This document shows, piece after piece, positions 50,082-62,300 of a stretch of DNA of 64,000 bases. Location of the stretch: NCBI GenBank assembly GCA_019914995.1, contig CM034128.1, positions 4,466,501 through 4,530,500 on the forward strand, read 5' to 3'. Made by a program: the position numbers and the translations under genes. The notes under the pieces were generated by a model. It did not search any database. It saw only the letters and a program-made list of their open reading frames with translations, and was not told where the DNA came from. Each line of letters opens with the position of its first letter. Positions within the stretch are counted from its first letter, which is position 1. This stretch comes from Acanthochlamys bracteata. Lineage: Eukaryota; Streptophyta; Magnoliopsida; Pandanales; Velloziaceae.

Positions 50082-51442
50082 TTATACATTTGACATTCTC
50101 ATAGCAATATCATCGCGATATACATGCCAGTCCGAAATATTTTCACCAGTATCTATGTCTACCGGCGTAACGTTAGACGTACTACACGATGCTTCTACAG
50201 TTGACGAGATAAAACTTTCATGTTCTGCTACTGAGAACGCTACATCGGACGTACCGTACTTTCTGATAAAGTTATGAACTGTCATTGTAGCAATGACAAT
50301 ATCTCGTTGATTACCAATGTTATATGATGGCATATTTTCTAAAACTTTAAATCGAGCTTTCCATACGCCAAATGTACGTTCGATAATACTTCACAGGAAG
50401 AGTGAGTCGCTTGAATTTTTCTCTTGGACCTCTTGGTTTCCGCAATTGTCTTTGACTGCACGTCGAAAATCGCAGATGATATCTAATGCCTTCACCAGAT
50501 ACGGCGCCATATACCCAACTCGCGATAACCAAAGATCCACCAAATAATACTTGTTGCTTAAAGGATGAGGAAACTCATGCTCTGGCTTACATAATGCTTC
50601 GCTGAAAACCATACTGTCGTGAGCACTTCCTTCCCATCCAGCCAATACAAAGGTGAAGCACATATTAAAAAATCACAGCATCGCAAGAACGTTACGAGTA
50701 GGATATCCTTTACGGCAAATGTAAGGTAGCTGCTGACCAATTAGCAGTTTAGCTTTGATATGAGTTCCGTCAATTGCTCCAATACAATCCTATAATAAAA
50801 TATCCAATGTTCAAATCGGCAAAAAAAAATTTAGAGTATTATAAAAAATATGCGCTATTATAATAAAAAACTAATTGCTTACTTGAAACCACGGAAGATA
50901 TTGTGTGTTCTCTGGTTTGTGGTAGATGACCCCTTCATTATAGTTGCGATACGGCCGTATCAACTGCTTTGATAATTGTAATAGAGCTGTCAACACATTA
51001 TGAATATGCCTAGAAATTGTTTCTCCCGAATGATTAAACATCTCCCTAAGTACTCTGTTTGAAGTTGCATGGGCACAAGCTAAAAGAAATATTGCAACGC
51101 TCTCCTCGACCGTTGTTGATCTTGTTGGTTTCAAAACCAATCCACGTGTCAAACATTGACATAATGTTCGAAAAAGATCTTTCTTCATACGAAAATTTGA
51201 GTAGCAGCGACTCTCACTTCCTTCCAATATTTCCAAAATAAATCGATGACCGTATTGGATGTACGGCACGGATTTTTTTGATCTTATTGTGTACACATAT
51301 AAAGCCACAACATGATAACCAAAGAAATCTCATGATTTGTGCCCATATCGTTATCTTGATTATTCGCATCATTTTCAGAAATATCCGCCTGATCATCCAA
51401 AACAGGCATCCAAAAATCCATCGAATCATCTGAGTCACTCAT
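50082..51442 (-). pseudogene. PIF/Harbinger transposase (HARBI1-like), inactivated
   Basis: Two exons: about 50883-51442 and 50082-50789, joined in phase 0 (TTTCAA|GTAAGC ... TTATAG|GATTGT). Landmarks: MSDSDDSMDFW at the start, CYSNFRMKKDLFRTLCQCLT, SGETISRHIHNVL, DCIGAIDGTHIKAKL with the first catalytic Asp, FVLAGWEGSAHDSMVFSEAL with the second, and IERTFGVWKARFKVLENMPS with the catalytic Glu. The protein would cut and paste DNA through a DDE nuclease. Lesions: a frame change between the N-terminal piece and VALYVYTIRSKK (near 51310-51330), an in-frame TGA at 50673-50675 in the place of the expected CDF motif, and a TGA at 50391-50393 just before IERTFG (likely CGA to TGA). It cannot make a full protein. 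Confidence 0.88.
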
Positions 51443-51989
51443 TTCACTACACAAATATAAATATACCTATAAGTATTGAAAAACAACCAAGAAAACAAGC
51501 ATATGCATTACCGTAAAAACTCAGAATTTAACTAACACTTATATTAAATAATATTATAAAATCACAACTTTGAATTCAAATAATACAAACAAAGAAATAT
51601 AAATTCATTAAAGCGATAAAACAAATACTTAGTATAATACTCACGAAACCAACATAAAAATTCTCCAAACTTAAATTAATAATTCAAATACTACCCGATG
51701 TTTTTCTCATATACTCATTATAACTAAAACATTAACCACGACAAACGACAATCATTATCCGGGTTAAAAAAGCTAATTGATTAGCTGGTTTGGTTAGAAG
51801 ACTCGTGGCATAGTTCCAGATTATTGTGCGATCGATTCCTTTCCCGCCATCCCCTTAAGCGACGCATACACTTCATTTGATCGCTACTTGTTCTCCCTCT
51901 GCTCCCGTGAGACGTTGTCCGGTTAGTTGCACCGATGGCATCCACAAGTGTATCCAAACTCTCTGCAGTGTTCGCCTTCTCTTAGCCGT

Positions 51990-52620
51990 GTTGGAAACAG
52001 ACTCGAGCTCGAAAAAACAAGTCTTGCCAATAACAATTGTGGAGGTTGATCACCATCATCACCGCTATCACCGCCTCATGGTTAGGCGTGCCCTTTCACC
52101 GCGACATCTCTCCCAATCAGAGCTACACCTTTTTTTACTATCTTCAAATAGACGACCGCATCGATCACGGATTAAAGATAAATCTCTACCCTTAAACTTC
52201 TTCAACTTATAGTCACCTATAGAAATAATAAAAAATCAGTTAAAATCTAATATTTTTTCAAGAGAAAAAATCACAGTTTATAAATAAAAACCAGCTAATG
52301 TACCTTAATCTTCGAGTCCCACCACTCATCATCAGCAATGATCGTGTTGCGTTCAGCATCCCATCCCAAACCTGACTCACCGAAGACTAATTTCTTATAC
52401 AATTTCCATTCACTTCATATTATCCCAATGATTTTTGAATTGAGTTTTGTCAAATCTCCGAAAATATCCATTAAATGCACAACGGATATTACCCCAACCC
52501 TCTGATTGAAGTGTGTCGGGGCTTATTACCCTTTCGAATCTCTTCTTGAAAGAAGTTCAACAAATTTTCTACAAGAAACCTCCGACCAATGCGCTTATTT
52601 CACTACGACGCTTCTTTTTT
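51990..52620 (-). pseudogene. Myb/SANT-like partner ORF of the Harbinger element, decayed
   Basis: Upstream of the transposase on the same strand. The first exon ends at 52304 (AAGATTAAG|GTACAT). It reads FKKRFERVISPDTLQSEGWG and FNGYFRRFDKTQFKNHWDNM, then after a frame change EWKLYKKLVFGESGLGWDAE and IIADDEWWDSKIK. This is the Myb/SANT-like DNA-binding domain found with plant PIF/Harbinger elements, where it brings the transposase to the element ends. A second exon from 52205 (KKFKGRDLSLIRDRCGRLFE) continues the domain in phase 0. The frame break after WDNMK shows decay. Outer ends of the gene were not resolved. Confidence 0.65.
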
Positions 52621-52829
52621 GTGTAGACATCTATAATGTATAATTAAAAAAATCTTATGTCGCAAATATCATAAATAAGCTACAATAACAAGAATTACAA
52701 CAAACCAATCCTACGCAGCTTATAATCTTATATCAAACTAGTTACCCCTATGATGCACGCAAATTTTTTACCACGCTTATATTATGCTACTTACCTATGA
52801 AAACTCTATCGCTTGCCTCCTAAAAAATT

Positions 52830-53530
52830 TTCATCATCCTCCTTAACAAAACTCTACTACTGCCCCTTCCTTTTTTCAGAGGGAAGCCCCCTACTTCCCC
52901 TAAAATATCTATCCTCCTACTACGCCCCTTTAGAAACCCCCCATCACTTCCCCTTCACAAAAATTTATACCGCCCCAAACAAAACTCTACTATCACCTTT
53001 TAAACAAACATTTCTATCTGCCTCCCCCCCCTCCTCCTAACAATTTCTATTGTCCAAAGCAGAAGAAAACCAGAGACATAAACAAATAAAATGAAAAACC
53101 AAAATTTTCATTATACAAACCAAGAAAACAAAAATCACAAAGACAATAGAACAAGGAGCAGTTTGTTCCTTTTCATAACATGGACACAGATAATAATAAT
53201 AACTAATACAAACAAACAAATAAAACGAAATGAAAGACACACTCAGATTGAAGACAATTATTCTTCAACTTTCATCCGCTCTGGACTCGTCTATGTAATC
53301 CTTGGCCTTCTGTAATACCTTCTGCGTAGCACCTTCCTCTACTTTTTAACAAAATCTACTTTTGTAAGAAACCCCCTACGGCCCCCTACAATTTCTCACC
53401 GTCCCAACTCTACTACCGCCACCCCTTAACAAAACTTTACTTTTCTCAAGAAACCCCTACTGTCCCCCTTAAACAAAACTCTACTACTACCTTCAGAAAA
53501 AAACTCTCACCGCCCTTCAACAAAAAAAAA
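52830..53530. repeat. C-rich degenerate repeat array
   Basis: Variants of AACAAAACTCTACTACTGCC recur with intervening CCCCCTAC and AAGAAACCCC blocks, at roughly 40-60-bp spacing, interrupted by an AT-rich stretch at about 53040-53280. This is a strongly C-biased plus strand in otherwise AT-rich DNA. Position, just upstream of the Harbinger pseudogenes, suggests it may be part of that element. Confidence 0.5.
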
Positions 53531-54723
53531 TTCTACCTCTTTGCATAAATAACTTCTTATCATAAACATAATCTAGAAAGCCCGATCTCCATAAACACAC
53601 TTTGAAGTATTAGAAGCTATCGTAATGCAAGAAAATTTACATATACTGTTAGTTTTCCGATCACATTAAAAATCTCCTTTACACTGATATTAAATAGCTA
53701 AGTTCGTAAACTAAAACATTCATTTGTCATATTAAATGACTAATACTTATTTCATTTTAATAGACTAAAAATGCCTAAAGCTAAATTTCCATACACAAGG
53801 CCAAATTATATTTAAAAATTTGAGGTAGAAACACTACAATCGAAGTAACAAGCTACGCAAGAAGACAATTCCATAGAATGGTGTAACCACTTTCACCAAG
53901 CAAAGCTTGATTCAGAAATGCTTCAAGAAAAAATGAATGTATTCGGTTTTGTCTTTTGGATAATCAAACAATGACAAACCGACTGCTCGGTAAAAATTGC
54001 GGGATAAAAACATCAACACATAGCAGACTCGTTTCATATGCAAAAGCCAACATTCCGCTATTAGCAAACGATTAAAATCTCCTCGATTAGTTGTCGACAT
54101 CAAATCTATATAATGCCGCCAAAATTTGATAAAATTTGGCACCACTAGCGTAAGATCACACATTGTACTTACAAGTTATGTCTAATTCCAAAAAACATCA
54201 ATCAAAATCCTTTCGTAAGAATCACGCACGTGAATCTAACTACATTCTACCGATCAAACCTATTCAAACAAGATCTAGTGAACTAATCGAGAACAAAACC
54301 AAAATAAACAACAAGAATCAAACCAAAGAGCAAAGAAAGAAAATGTAATCAAATCGAAAGAAGAGAGAAGGCGGAAAGAGTGAAGAAGACTCACCAGAGA
54401 AGGGGAACAAAAAGAGGGCTTGTGGATCGAGGAGGGAAGCCAAGATCTACAAAACAAGGCCTAGTTTTTTTTCCCCCTCTGTTGTTTTGTTGACGACGGG
54501 CCAAACGAAAACTCCGTAGCTCTCCTGAGCTGCCTCCTCCGCGTCGAAATCCAAATGAAGAGAACCGCCCGTGAGCGAGGCGGGCGCGGAAGGAGGATCT
54601 CGAGAGAAACACACCGCCGCCGCACCTGCAAATACGTTCGGTTTGAGGTAAGTTATGCTTATATCATGGCACGCTTTGTAAATATTAAGTAAACATATAA
54701 TTGATAAGGGAATGACACTGTAC
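53531..54723. other. Spacer with a CpG-rich block
   Basis: AT-rich except 54380-54650, which is GC- and CpG-rich (for example GAGCGAGGCGGGCGCGGAAG) and ends at CACCTGCAAAT. It could be a leader or first exon of a minus-strand transcript feeding the Harbinger genes, but no protein was recognised. Confidence 0.35.
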
Positions 54724-54842
54724 GTGTGTTTGGTTCAGCGAACAGAGCGTTTCTCAACCAAACGCGTTCAACCAACACACTATACTGTGCAGTGCGTTTG
54801 GGGAACGAAAATTTCCCCAAACGCACTGCCAAACACCCCCTA
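54724..54842. mobile_element. Short MITE with internal hairpin
   Basis: About 120 bp. The left end reads GTGTGTTTGGTTC and the right end, read inverted, GGGGGTGTTTGGCAG. Inside, CGTTTGGGGA..TCCCCAAACG is a hairpin. No ORF. Confidence 0.5.
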
Positions 54843-55829
54843 TGTACTTCAAGTTTACGTACCCTTTTAAAATGCAAGGAATTAATGTAATGAAATGAAA
54901 CAAGTTATGCTTGTTTGGAATTTCAGAAACATGTGATGGGAATAAACGGAATTCGAGGACCATATTATGCCGGTACCGGTTGCTTTCACTGGCGAAAAAT
55001 CTAATATGGAGCAACACCAGAAGACCAAATTTTGATAAAAATAGCATAAACAATGGTAAGCAATCCATACGTAAATGTCAATAATATCATGTTTATACAT
55101 ATAGAAATTATTTTCTGATATTTGAGCAGATAGATTAGTGAAATCTCAGGCACCTGAGAAGAAATTCGGGAATTCGAAAGAATTATTAGAATCTCTTGCG
55201 AAAACATTTTGAGAACAATTATCAAAATTTAAAGATATTTCATGCAGGATAGAAATTATTAACGTAAGTTAATACATAATTATTTTAAATATTTTGTTGT
55301 ATTAGATATTTTTTAAAAATTATATTATATATTTTAGATAATTTTGTATTTAGAATTTTTTTTATTTAGGAGTTCAACACAAGCTGGGGTAAAGAGGTAA
55401 ACAAATCCACTACCATTTCCTGCTACCACTTTTCTTCTTCTACCAAAAACAAAAAACTGTTTAAATTTAGTTTGGCCTTAACAAAAAGTTAATCCAAATA
55501 TTGGCCTTAACAAAAGAAATTCAGAAAATCCAGAAAAAGCTCAGCGCACCATAGAAATTATTGGTAATTACTTTCTATAACTCGATAGAATTTGAACCAG
55601 TAGCTAAATTTTAAACCCACAACATTTTGCAATGGTAAGAAAGAAAATACCAAGTAGCAACTAATAATTTTGATATTTAAAAATTGAATGAATATAATTA
55701 TAAATTTTTATTTTAAAAAGAAAAGTCAACCATTAACAAGTTTAACTGATTTTTTCTTACAGATTGGATGGGCCTACCGGGCCGTTACTGAAGACCTACT
55801 AACTAGTTTTGGAATTTATTCACCTGACA
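54843..55829. other. Intergenic, nothing recognised
   Basis: AT-rich DNA with short ORFs of no recognisable family. No RNA gene or repeat assigned. Confidence 0.4.
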
Positions 55830-56335
55830 GGAAGTACGTTTAAGAAGCGTTTTAAAATTACTTATAAAATAGAATTTTTTAAAATAAAAATTATTTTTAT
55901 TTTTTATAAATAAATTTTATTTTTTTATTTATAAAATAATAAAAATACTTAATAAAAAAATTCACTACGTAAAATTTTTTATATTTTCTAAATTTTTTAA
56001 ATATTTAAAAAATATATATTAAAAAATATAAAATAAAATAAAATTTTTAAAACATACTTTCTCAAACGCCTTACTGCTGTTCCGAGAAAGCTGCGTTCTT
56101 ATAGATCGTTTAGAAGTTTTTTTAAAATAAAGTTTTTTTAAAACAAAATAAAATTTTATTTTATTTTAAAAATATTTTTTATCTAAAAAAATAATAATAA
56201 ATAATAAAAAAAATTTATAATATAAATTTTTTTTATACTTTCCAAAAATTTAGATAATTTTTATAAAATTATAAAAATTTATTTAAAATATGAAATAAAA
56301 TGGAGTTGTTAAAATAGTTCTAAACGCACTTTCAA
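55830..56335. mobile_element. Two adjacent MITE-like AT-rich elements
   Basis: The first is about 55830-56072: AGTACGTTTAAGAAGCGTTT at the left and TTTCTCAAACGCC at the right, with the core ATTCACTACGTAAAATTTTT shared with 3432. The second is about 56098-56335: TTATAGATCGTTTAGAAG at the left and AGTTCTAAACGCACTTTC at the right. Neither has an ORF. The second ends about 50 bp before the CslB/H-like fragment. Confidence 0.5.
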
Positions 56336-56385
56336 AGTAGGCAGTGCACCAACGGGTGGGCCAGCCTGTAGGATCGAGCACAAGA

Positions 56386-57316
56386 GATGGAGTACTGGGC
56401 GTTTAGAAGTTTTAATCTCAAACAAGGGCCAGTTACTTGTTTGCTTACGAAAAAAGCTATAAAGTTTCCGCCAGTTCTTAGCTTATCTCACAATTATAGC
56501 TGGGCTTTGAGATCAATTTTTGTGCTGGTTTATTCATTGGTTCCTGCTTACTGCCTTCTTACCAACAACTTCTTCATGCCAAAGGTAAAAAAATTTTGTT
56601 TTCATCATTTGCATTTGATTTTGTTTCTCATTTACTTTGATTGAACATGATTACCTTTATATCCGTTACTGAATAGAGAACAACGAAGGTGGTATATATA
56701 AGACAACTTTTGAAGAATCTTTTACTTCTGAAACTGGCCTTAGATAACTCTACCAGAGTGAACCATTTTTGTACATTAACAACAGGCAGTGTAACTATGT
56801 AGCAATTCACTTTGTTGCAGTTAGGGGAGGTAGAAATGTGGATAACCTGTTACACTCCTCTTGTTCTGCGGGAGTCTCACAATGAAAGAATACTGGACTG
56901 CGGCCTCTCGATTCAGTCATGGTACAACAACATGATAATGTCGTTCGTCTACGCGCTCACCGCATGGCTTCTTGGCCTCTTGTGCTGCCCTCAAGTTCTT
57001 AGGCATCTCCCGGACCATCTTTGAGCTAACCCCCAAAGACCAAGGCAGAAACGATGATGAATCTACTGACGAAGAAGAATCAGGCAGGTTCACATTTGAT
57101 TCATCTCCGATGTTCATTTCATGCACGGACTTTGTGATAATTCATATAACTGCTATCGTTGTTGGATTGATTCGACTGTTTTCGGGAGGCAGCGGCGGTG
57201 GGCCGGGAATTGGGGAGTTTGTTTGTAGTATGCTTTACGTTGTTTGTTTTTGGTCTTTTTTTAAGGGTTTGTTTGGTAAAGGAAGATACGGAATTCCATG
57301 GTCTACAGTTTCGTAA
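56386..57316 (+). pseudogene. Cellulose synthase-like (CslB/CslH type) C-terminal fragment
   Basis: Exon-like part 1 (56386-56586) reads GPVTCLLTKKAIKFPPVLSL and WALRSIFVLVYSLVPAYCLL, ending TNNFFMPK before GTAAAA. Part 2 starts at 56821 after TTGTTGCAG and reads ILDCGLSIQSWYNNM and YALTAWLLGLLC. The frame then shifts by one base at about 56980-56992 and continues LKFLGISRTIFELTPKDQG, RFTFDSSPMFI and FFKGLFGKGRYGIPWSTVS. These are the membrane segments and C-terminus of CslB/H family glycosyltransferases, which make cell-wall polysaccharides at Golgi or plasma membranes. The whole catalytic GT2 region (the Asp residues and QxxRW) is missing, the frame is broken, and the stop at 57314-57316 comes before the usual C-terminal tail. 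MITEs lie immediately upstream. Confidence 0.8.
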
Positions 57317-57585
57317 GCTGTAATGTTAGAATTTCATCTTCTTGCTCTTCTGCAGGTGGCCGTAAACAAGTGATTATTCGATTCGACACATTATCTCACA
57401 AAACAAAAGTAATACTTTTGTAATTCTACTTCCAGCAAAATGAAATTAATTAAGCAATGCAACATTGGTTCTGAAAGAAGATTATCAAATAAACCAGAAC
57501 TAAGATCGAAATCACAACAAATTTCTTGAATTTTGATAATAAAACAGTGGAGTACATCAGGTTTTCTTTCTTTAAGAGCAGTAGT

Positions 57586-59399
57586 TTACGAGAATTGCGA
57601 AGAAATCCAGGTCAGAATCTCTCCAACAGCAAGCTTGAATGCGTTTCGCGTCGCCAACGTCTCCGAAAACTGATCAGTCAACCTCTGCGCCTGCTATAAT
57701 CATCTCGACCAAAACGTAAACCATAATCAGTTAGTTTTAAAAATTGTGATGATGAAATTATGCAAATTTTTTTTTTCCATGAGAATTGAAGAGTTGTTAA
57801 TTACCCGAGCGTGAATCATGAACATGCTTCTGAAACAATCCGAAGAGACGATAGCTGACTGAACTTCAAGCTTATGCTTCTCAAGCAAAAACATCACTGT
57901 CATTAACAGCCCGGGTTTCTTCGGAGTACAAACATTAATAAACGCGTCATCGCCGGACACGTTCAGCACGGCGCTCGGTGAAGTCCATGTCTGAAAACTT
58001 AATGGTAAGCGACCGACGGAGACTGCCGTAGCTGTACCACTACCATTAAGGTTGTTGTTCTTGATCATATCAGCAACGAAGGCTTCCCTTGTTATTGTTG
58101 TTGTTGTTGCTGAAAGCTCTGTGGTCACCGGCGGTGATTGGTTATTGGCGACAGAGACCAGTGATGCGCCACGCAGGCGTTCGAGTTTTTGTTTCTGGAG
58201 ACCTTGGAGTGTTTGCTGCAGTCTCTTGATGTAGCTTACTGCTTCATCAACAATGGTGGATTTATCTGCCTGTAACATATACATCAGCAAATTAATGGTG
58301 AAGAAAAATTAGGCAGATCAATTGATCAAAGGAAAACAAGAAGTTCCTTAAGTTTCAGGAAGAAAAGAAATTAATATATTTCTTGCATGCATGATTATGA
58401 AGAAAACTTAATCATGACAAAACATTAATTTAATAAAACTTTGACTGAAGATTATTATTAGTTTATTATATATGTTGTTGTCTTTCTCTATCTTTGCTGC
58501 TTGCATGGAAGTTGCATGAGCTTTGTCTGCGCTTTGCTGTACTGTTACTCTGCAATACCAAACGGTTCTTAGAAACACAAACAGGAATGAAATAGAAAGA
58601 CAGAAATTAAAGAACAAAATTGAATCAATACAGACCTTATCAAGAACATATTTTTTAATTATTCAGGAATGATATAGATTGAAAAAAAAAGAATAAAGCC
58701 ACTAACTCTATGCAGAACCAAGCTTAATGTACATAAACATATATACATGCATGCAACTAGCTACTAGCTTGCAAAAGATTTTGAATGAAACGCAAGAAAA
58801 AATTATTTTCCAGGAAAAATCTGTATCAAGATCTGCGACAGGATGGTTACTTGGCAACGCCTTCCATCAAATGATTATCTCAACAATATAAATAACAAGA
58901 ACAAGAAAAGAAATAATCATCTTTCAGTGAAAGAAACAACATGATCAATAGTAGCATGCAGTAGTATCTCAACAACTAGAAGAAGCTAATTAATGATCAA
59001 AAAGGAATTTTTTTTAACCTTAGGTGGGAGATGAGGAAGAAGAGAGTGGAGGCTAGAGAACCTGTTCCTCATCTTCTTCCTCCTCTCCCTCTCAGTCCAT
59101 ATATGCATCTCATGATCCGACTCTCCACCGCCGCCATTTTTCTCTTGTCCTCGTCGTCCCCTCTTCTTCGTTCTAGCGCCACCTTCTACGATAGCAGTCT
59201 CTTTGTTTGCAAACTTGTTCTCCTGCTCATCATCACCACCACCATCAACTTCTTGTTGCTGTGGTTCCTCCAGTTTCTTTTCATGAACTCCTGCACCGCT
59301 TCCTCCGGACAAGTTCACTTCCGAGTTGGAAACAAATGATGACCATTGTTGTCCTGCTTCCCATTCAACCTCTTCTTCTCCTCTTCCAAAAGAAGCCAT
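57586..59399 (-). CDS. ZOU: bHLH transcription factor, bHLH95/ZHOUPI-like
   Basis: Exons: 59019-59399, 57805-58269, 57586-57693; 954 nt, 317 aa, all junctions phase 0. The Gly/Glu-rich N-terminus contains a basic stretch ([12 protein letters not shown]). The bHLH domain starts at about residue 99 ([20 protein letters not shown]), with H99, E103 and R107 giving the E-box/G-box binding signature. Helix 2 follows across intron 1 ([20 protein letters not shown]). The C-terminal half has an ACT-like fold ([20 protein letters not shown]), often a dimer module, and ends [13 protein letters not shown]. In Arabidopsis ZHOUPI acts in the endosperm to drive its breakdown and embryo cuticle formation; orthology here rests on the [17 protein letters not shown] pattern only. 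An upstream in-frame Met at 59501 would add about 34 residues; 59399 fits better. Confidence 0.87.
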
Positions 59400-62300
59400 G
59401 GAACAAATAAGATTTGGAGTAGTGTTGGCGAAGGAGAAGAAGGAAGGGTTTTTGAAGAAGGTGGTGACGTGGGTGAAAGAGCAGAAGGAGCCAAATAACA
59501 ATCATAAGACAAGGCCGTTCGTTACTGGGCGTCTCCGGGCCTGAAACCAAAACGGATATATAGCAAACAACTGGAAATGAAGTTTCTAACTTTTTTTACT
59601 CCCAGTTTTGAAGCTTTTATTTGAAGTGTTGCCACTAGCGGTGCATGGCCTTATTATGGAGGTAATTAAATTTGTTAGAACCATCTGAATTGGATTCTTA
59701 GTACATTGATGTCATTATTCACCCTAAGTGTTTATGTTTAGTTTGTAGGTATAAATATATTAATATAATTTTTTTTTTCAAAAAAATAATGCTATGAATT
59801 TATGATATTCTGTCAAATTTTAGTATAGTACAAACTTTACATCCCGTATAAATTAGAGCAAAATAACTTATGGTATATGTTTCCATAATTAAAGTGAAGT
59901 TGGAAGGCAGAAAAGAAAGAAGAGCAGGCAGTTCGAACGCGTAATGCAACTTGTGGAAGATGCTAATAATGGCATCTTTATGTGTACTGAAAACTGATAG
60001 TACTAACTGCGGCCGGCCAACTTAGGGTTTGGTTAGAGTACTTATAAAAATATTTTTAAAAAATAAAATATATTATTAAAATTTAAATAAATTTTATAAA
60101 ATATTTTAAAAAATTATTTAAAATATGAAATTAAAAATTTTTAAAAAAGTAATACCAAACGACATTCTTAATTTAAACTTCTTATTTCAGGTGTGGATAA
60201 ATTTTTTTAACCGAATTGGTAAATAATAGAGTAAGAACTTTTTCTTTCCTCAAACTTTGAGTAACTTTTTATACAAATAAATTTTTAAAAAATAAATTAT
60301 TATAACATACTTGAAAGTAATTATATGATTAAAAATCTCACTTGTGTGTATAAAAAAACACGCACTCTGAGTCGTGCTACCTCGAAAGGTTAGTAATGAA
60401 GTATAATAAAATACGATAATTTAATAATTCTGAACATAATTAATAAGATATGCTGCTAAAATAAATGAAAATATGTTTCGATTGTGCAGCTAATGAATCA
60501 GTATATCATTTTTAATGAGTTAAAAAACATTCTTTTTAATAGCTAATTTACATTGAAGTTTCTGTATTACTGCTTGAAATTGAAAAATATTGATTATTTC
60601 GAAAAATTCATAGATAAGCTTCAATTTCAATCATATTCTTAACAAGTTATTATCAAAAAAAAATTTCGCATGAGGAAGATTTGGCTAGAAGACATAGTCG
60701 CCAGAGATACAACTGTTCGATTCTGCATTACAAGCTAAAAGAAACAAAGCTTATGAAACTTTCTGAATTGAGCAGAGCAGAACCAAATAAATGCAACAGA
60801 TAGTTCCTGTTCATGTGGCAGCTTGCTAGCTTTGTCTTTTTAGGAAAGAGTTTGAAATGGAAAGTTGAAACCAAACGCTAAAAAGAAATAGAAACATTCG
60901 CAATTTTGAGCCCCTAAAATCTAAGCCTAATATATAAAACAAAACTACAAAATTTTATAATTAGGGGAAAGAATGAGAATACATATTCCACCTAGGGTGT
61001 GTTAAACTCATTTCTTGAAAATAAGTTTGAAAAATTAAATTTAAATTAAAATATAAATTTTATATTAAAAGTAAATTTTAAAATTAAATTAAAAAAAATT
61101 AATAAAAATATTGATTTCAAAATTTTATATTTATTCTGTATTAAAATTTAGTTTTAAAAAAATAAAATTTAGATGGCGCGCCCCTAGTTTCTCACTTGAG
61201 GTTTCACTATAAATGTGTAAAGCACGAAGGTGTTTTACTTCACAATGGAAGTGACTCTTTTATATTAAAAAACCACTTACGAATAGCTTAAAATAATTTG
61301 AACTGTTTATATTATAAAATTAATAACTTATTTTTATTATGAATATATTTTTAAAACTCTCCATAAACAACTAAATATCGCCCATAATAGAACGTAATAG
61401 AGTAGATTAGACATAGCGTGGGATATACGGTTAATGGGCGGGAAGCGAAGTTTTTTGAGAAAAGGAATTGAGAAGACCTCAGCAAAGAAGGAAGGGTTTC
61501 AAAGGTTTGTATGTATGTAATGAATGATTCCAACACGACTCTGACAAAAGCTTCTTTTTGATTCCAAAATTCTCTTGGAGCAAACTGATACCTTCAGCAA
61601 TTCCATCTTTTTGTTTTTGCAATCATCACTACGTTGTCTTGGAACCCACCAAACATACAAACATCCTTTTCTGTATACAGCTTCCACTTCTCTTCGCCCT
61701 TTGTGGTATTTGAAATTGTTTATAGTATTATTTCTTTATTTCAAAAAATTTCATATTTTTATAAATTTTCTATAAATTTTTATTTTTTAAATAAATTTTT
61801 TTTTTTCAAAAGCTTAAAAATAAGTCCAATTTCGAAAAATCTTCTTATTTTAAGCACTCCAAACTATCTCCAATACTCTTCTTTCGAATGAATGAATGAA
61901 TGAAAAAACTGCGCAATTTTGGACTCGGCTTAGAAAGGCCCAAAACACAGCATAACTAAACAACAAAAGTATATATTAATCTTATTCATATGCAATCATC
62001 AATATGAATGCAACAACAACAACATGAACAATATTATGTACATTTTTATATTGTTATGTACAAAAACGAACATATAGTAGTAACACATTAAAGGAAATTT
62101 CTTGGATATGTTTGTTCAGCAACTTTTTCACATAGGCACATCAAGCAATATTATAAGATCAAAAGCATCAAATGATGCTAATGATGAAAAGACTTGACGC
62201 AGGAACTATATGTTTAGGCAGTTCTTCACATGAAAGTTGATTTCGTAACACTTACCTATCAGAGGAAATATATCTTGAAGTTCATGACGAGCACAAACCT

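Noticed and set aside
54754..55225. Three overlapping minus-strand ORFs of 72-104 codons
   Set aside because: Hydrophobic AT-rich readings with no family motif; part overlaps the short MITE.
59031..59410. Plus-strand ORFs across the bHLH first exon
   Set aside because: Antisense to the bHLH basic region, which has the full H-E-R signature.
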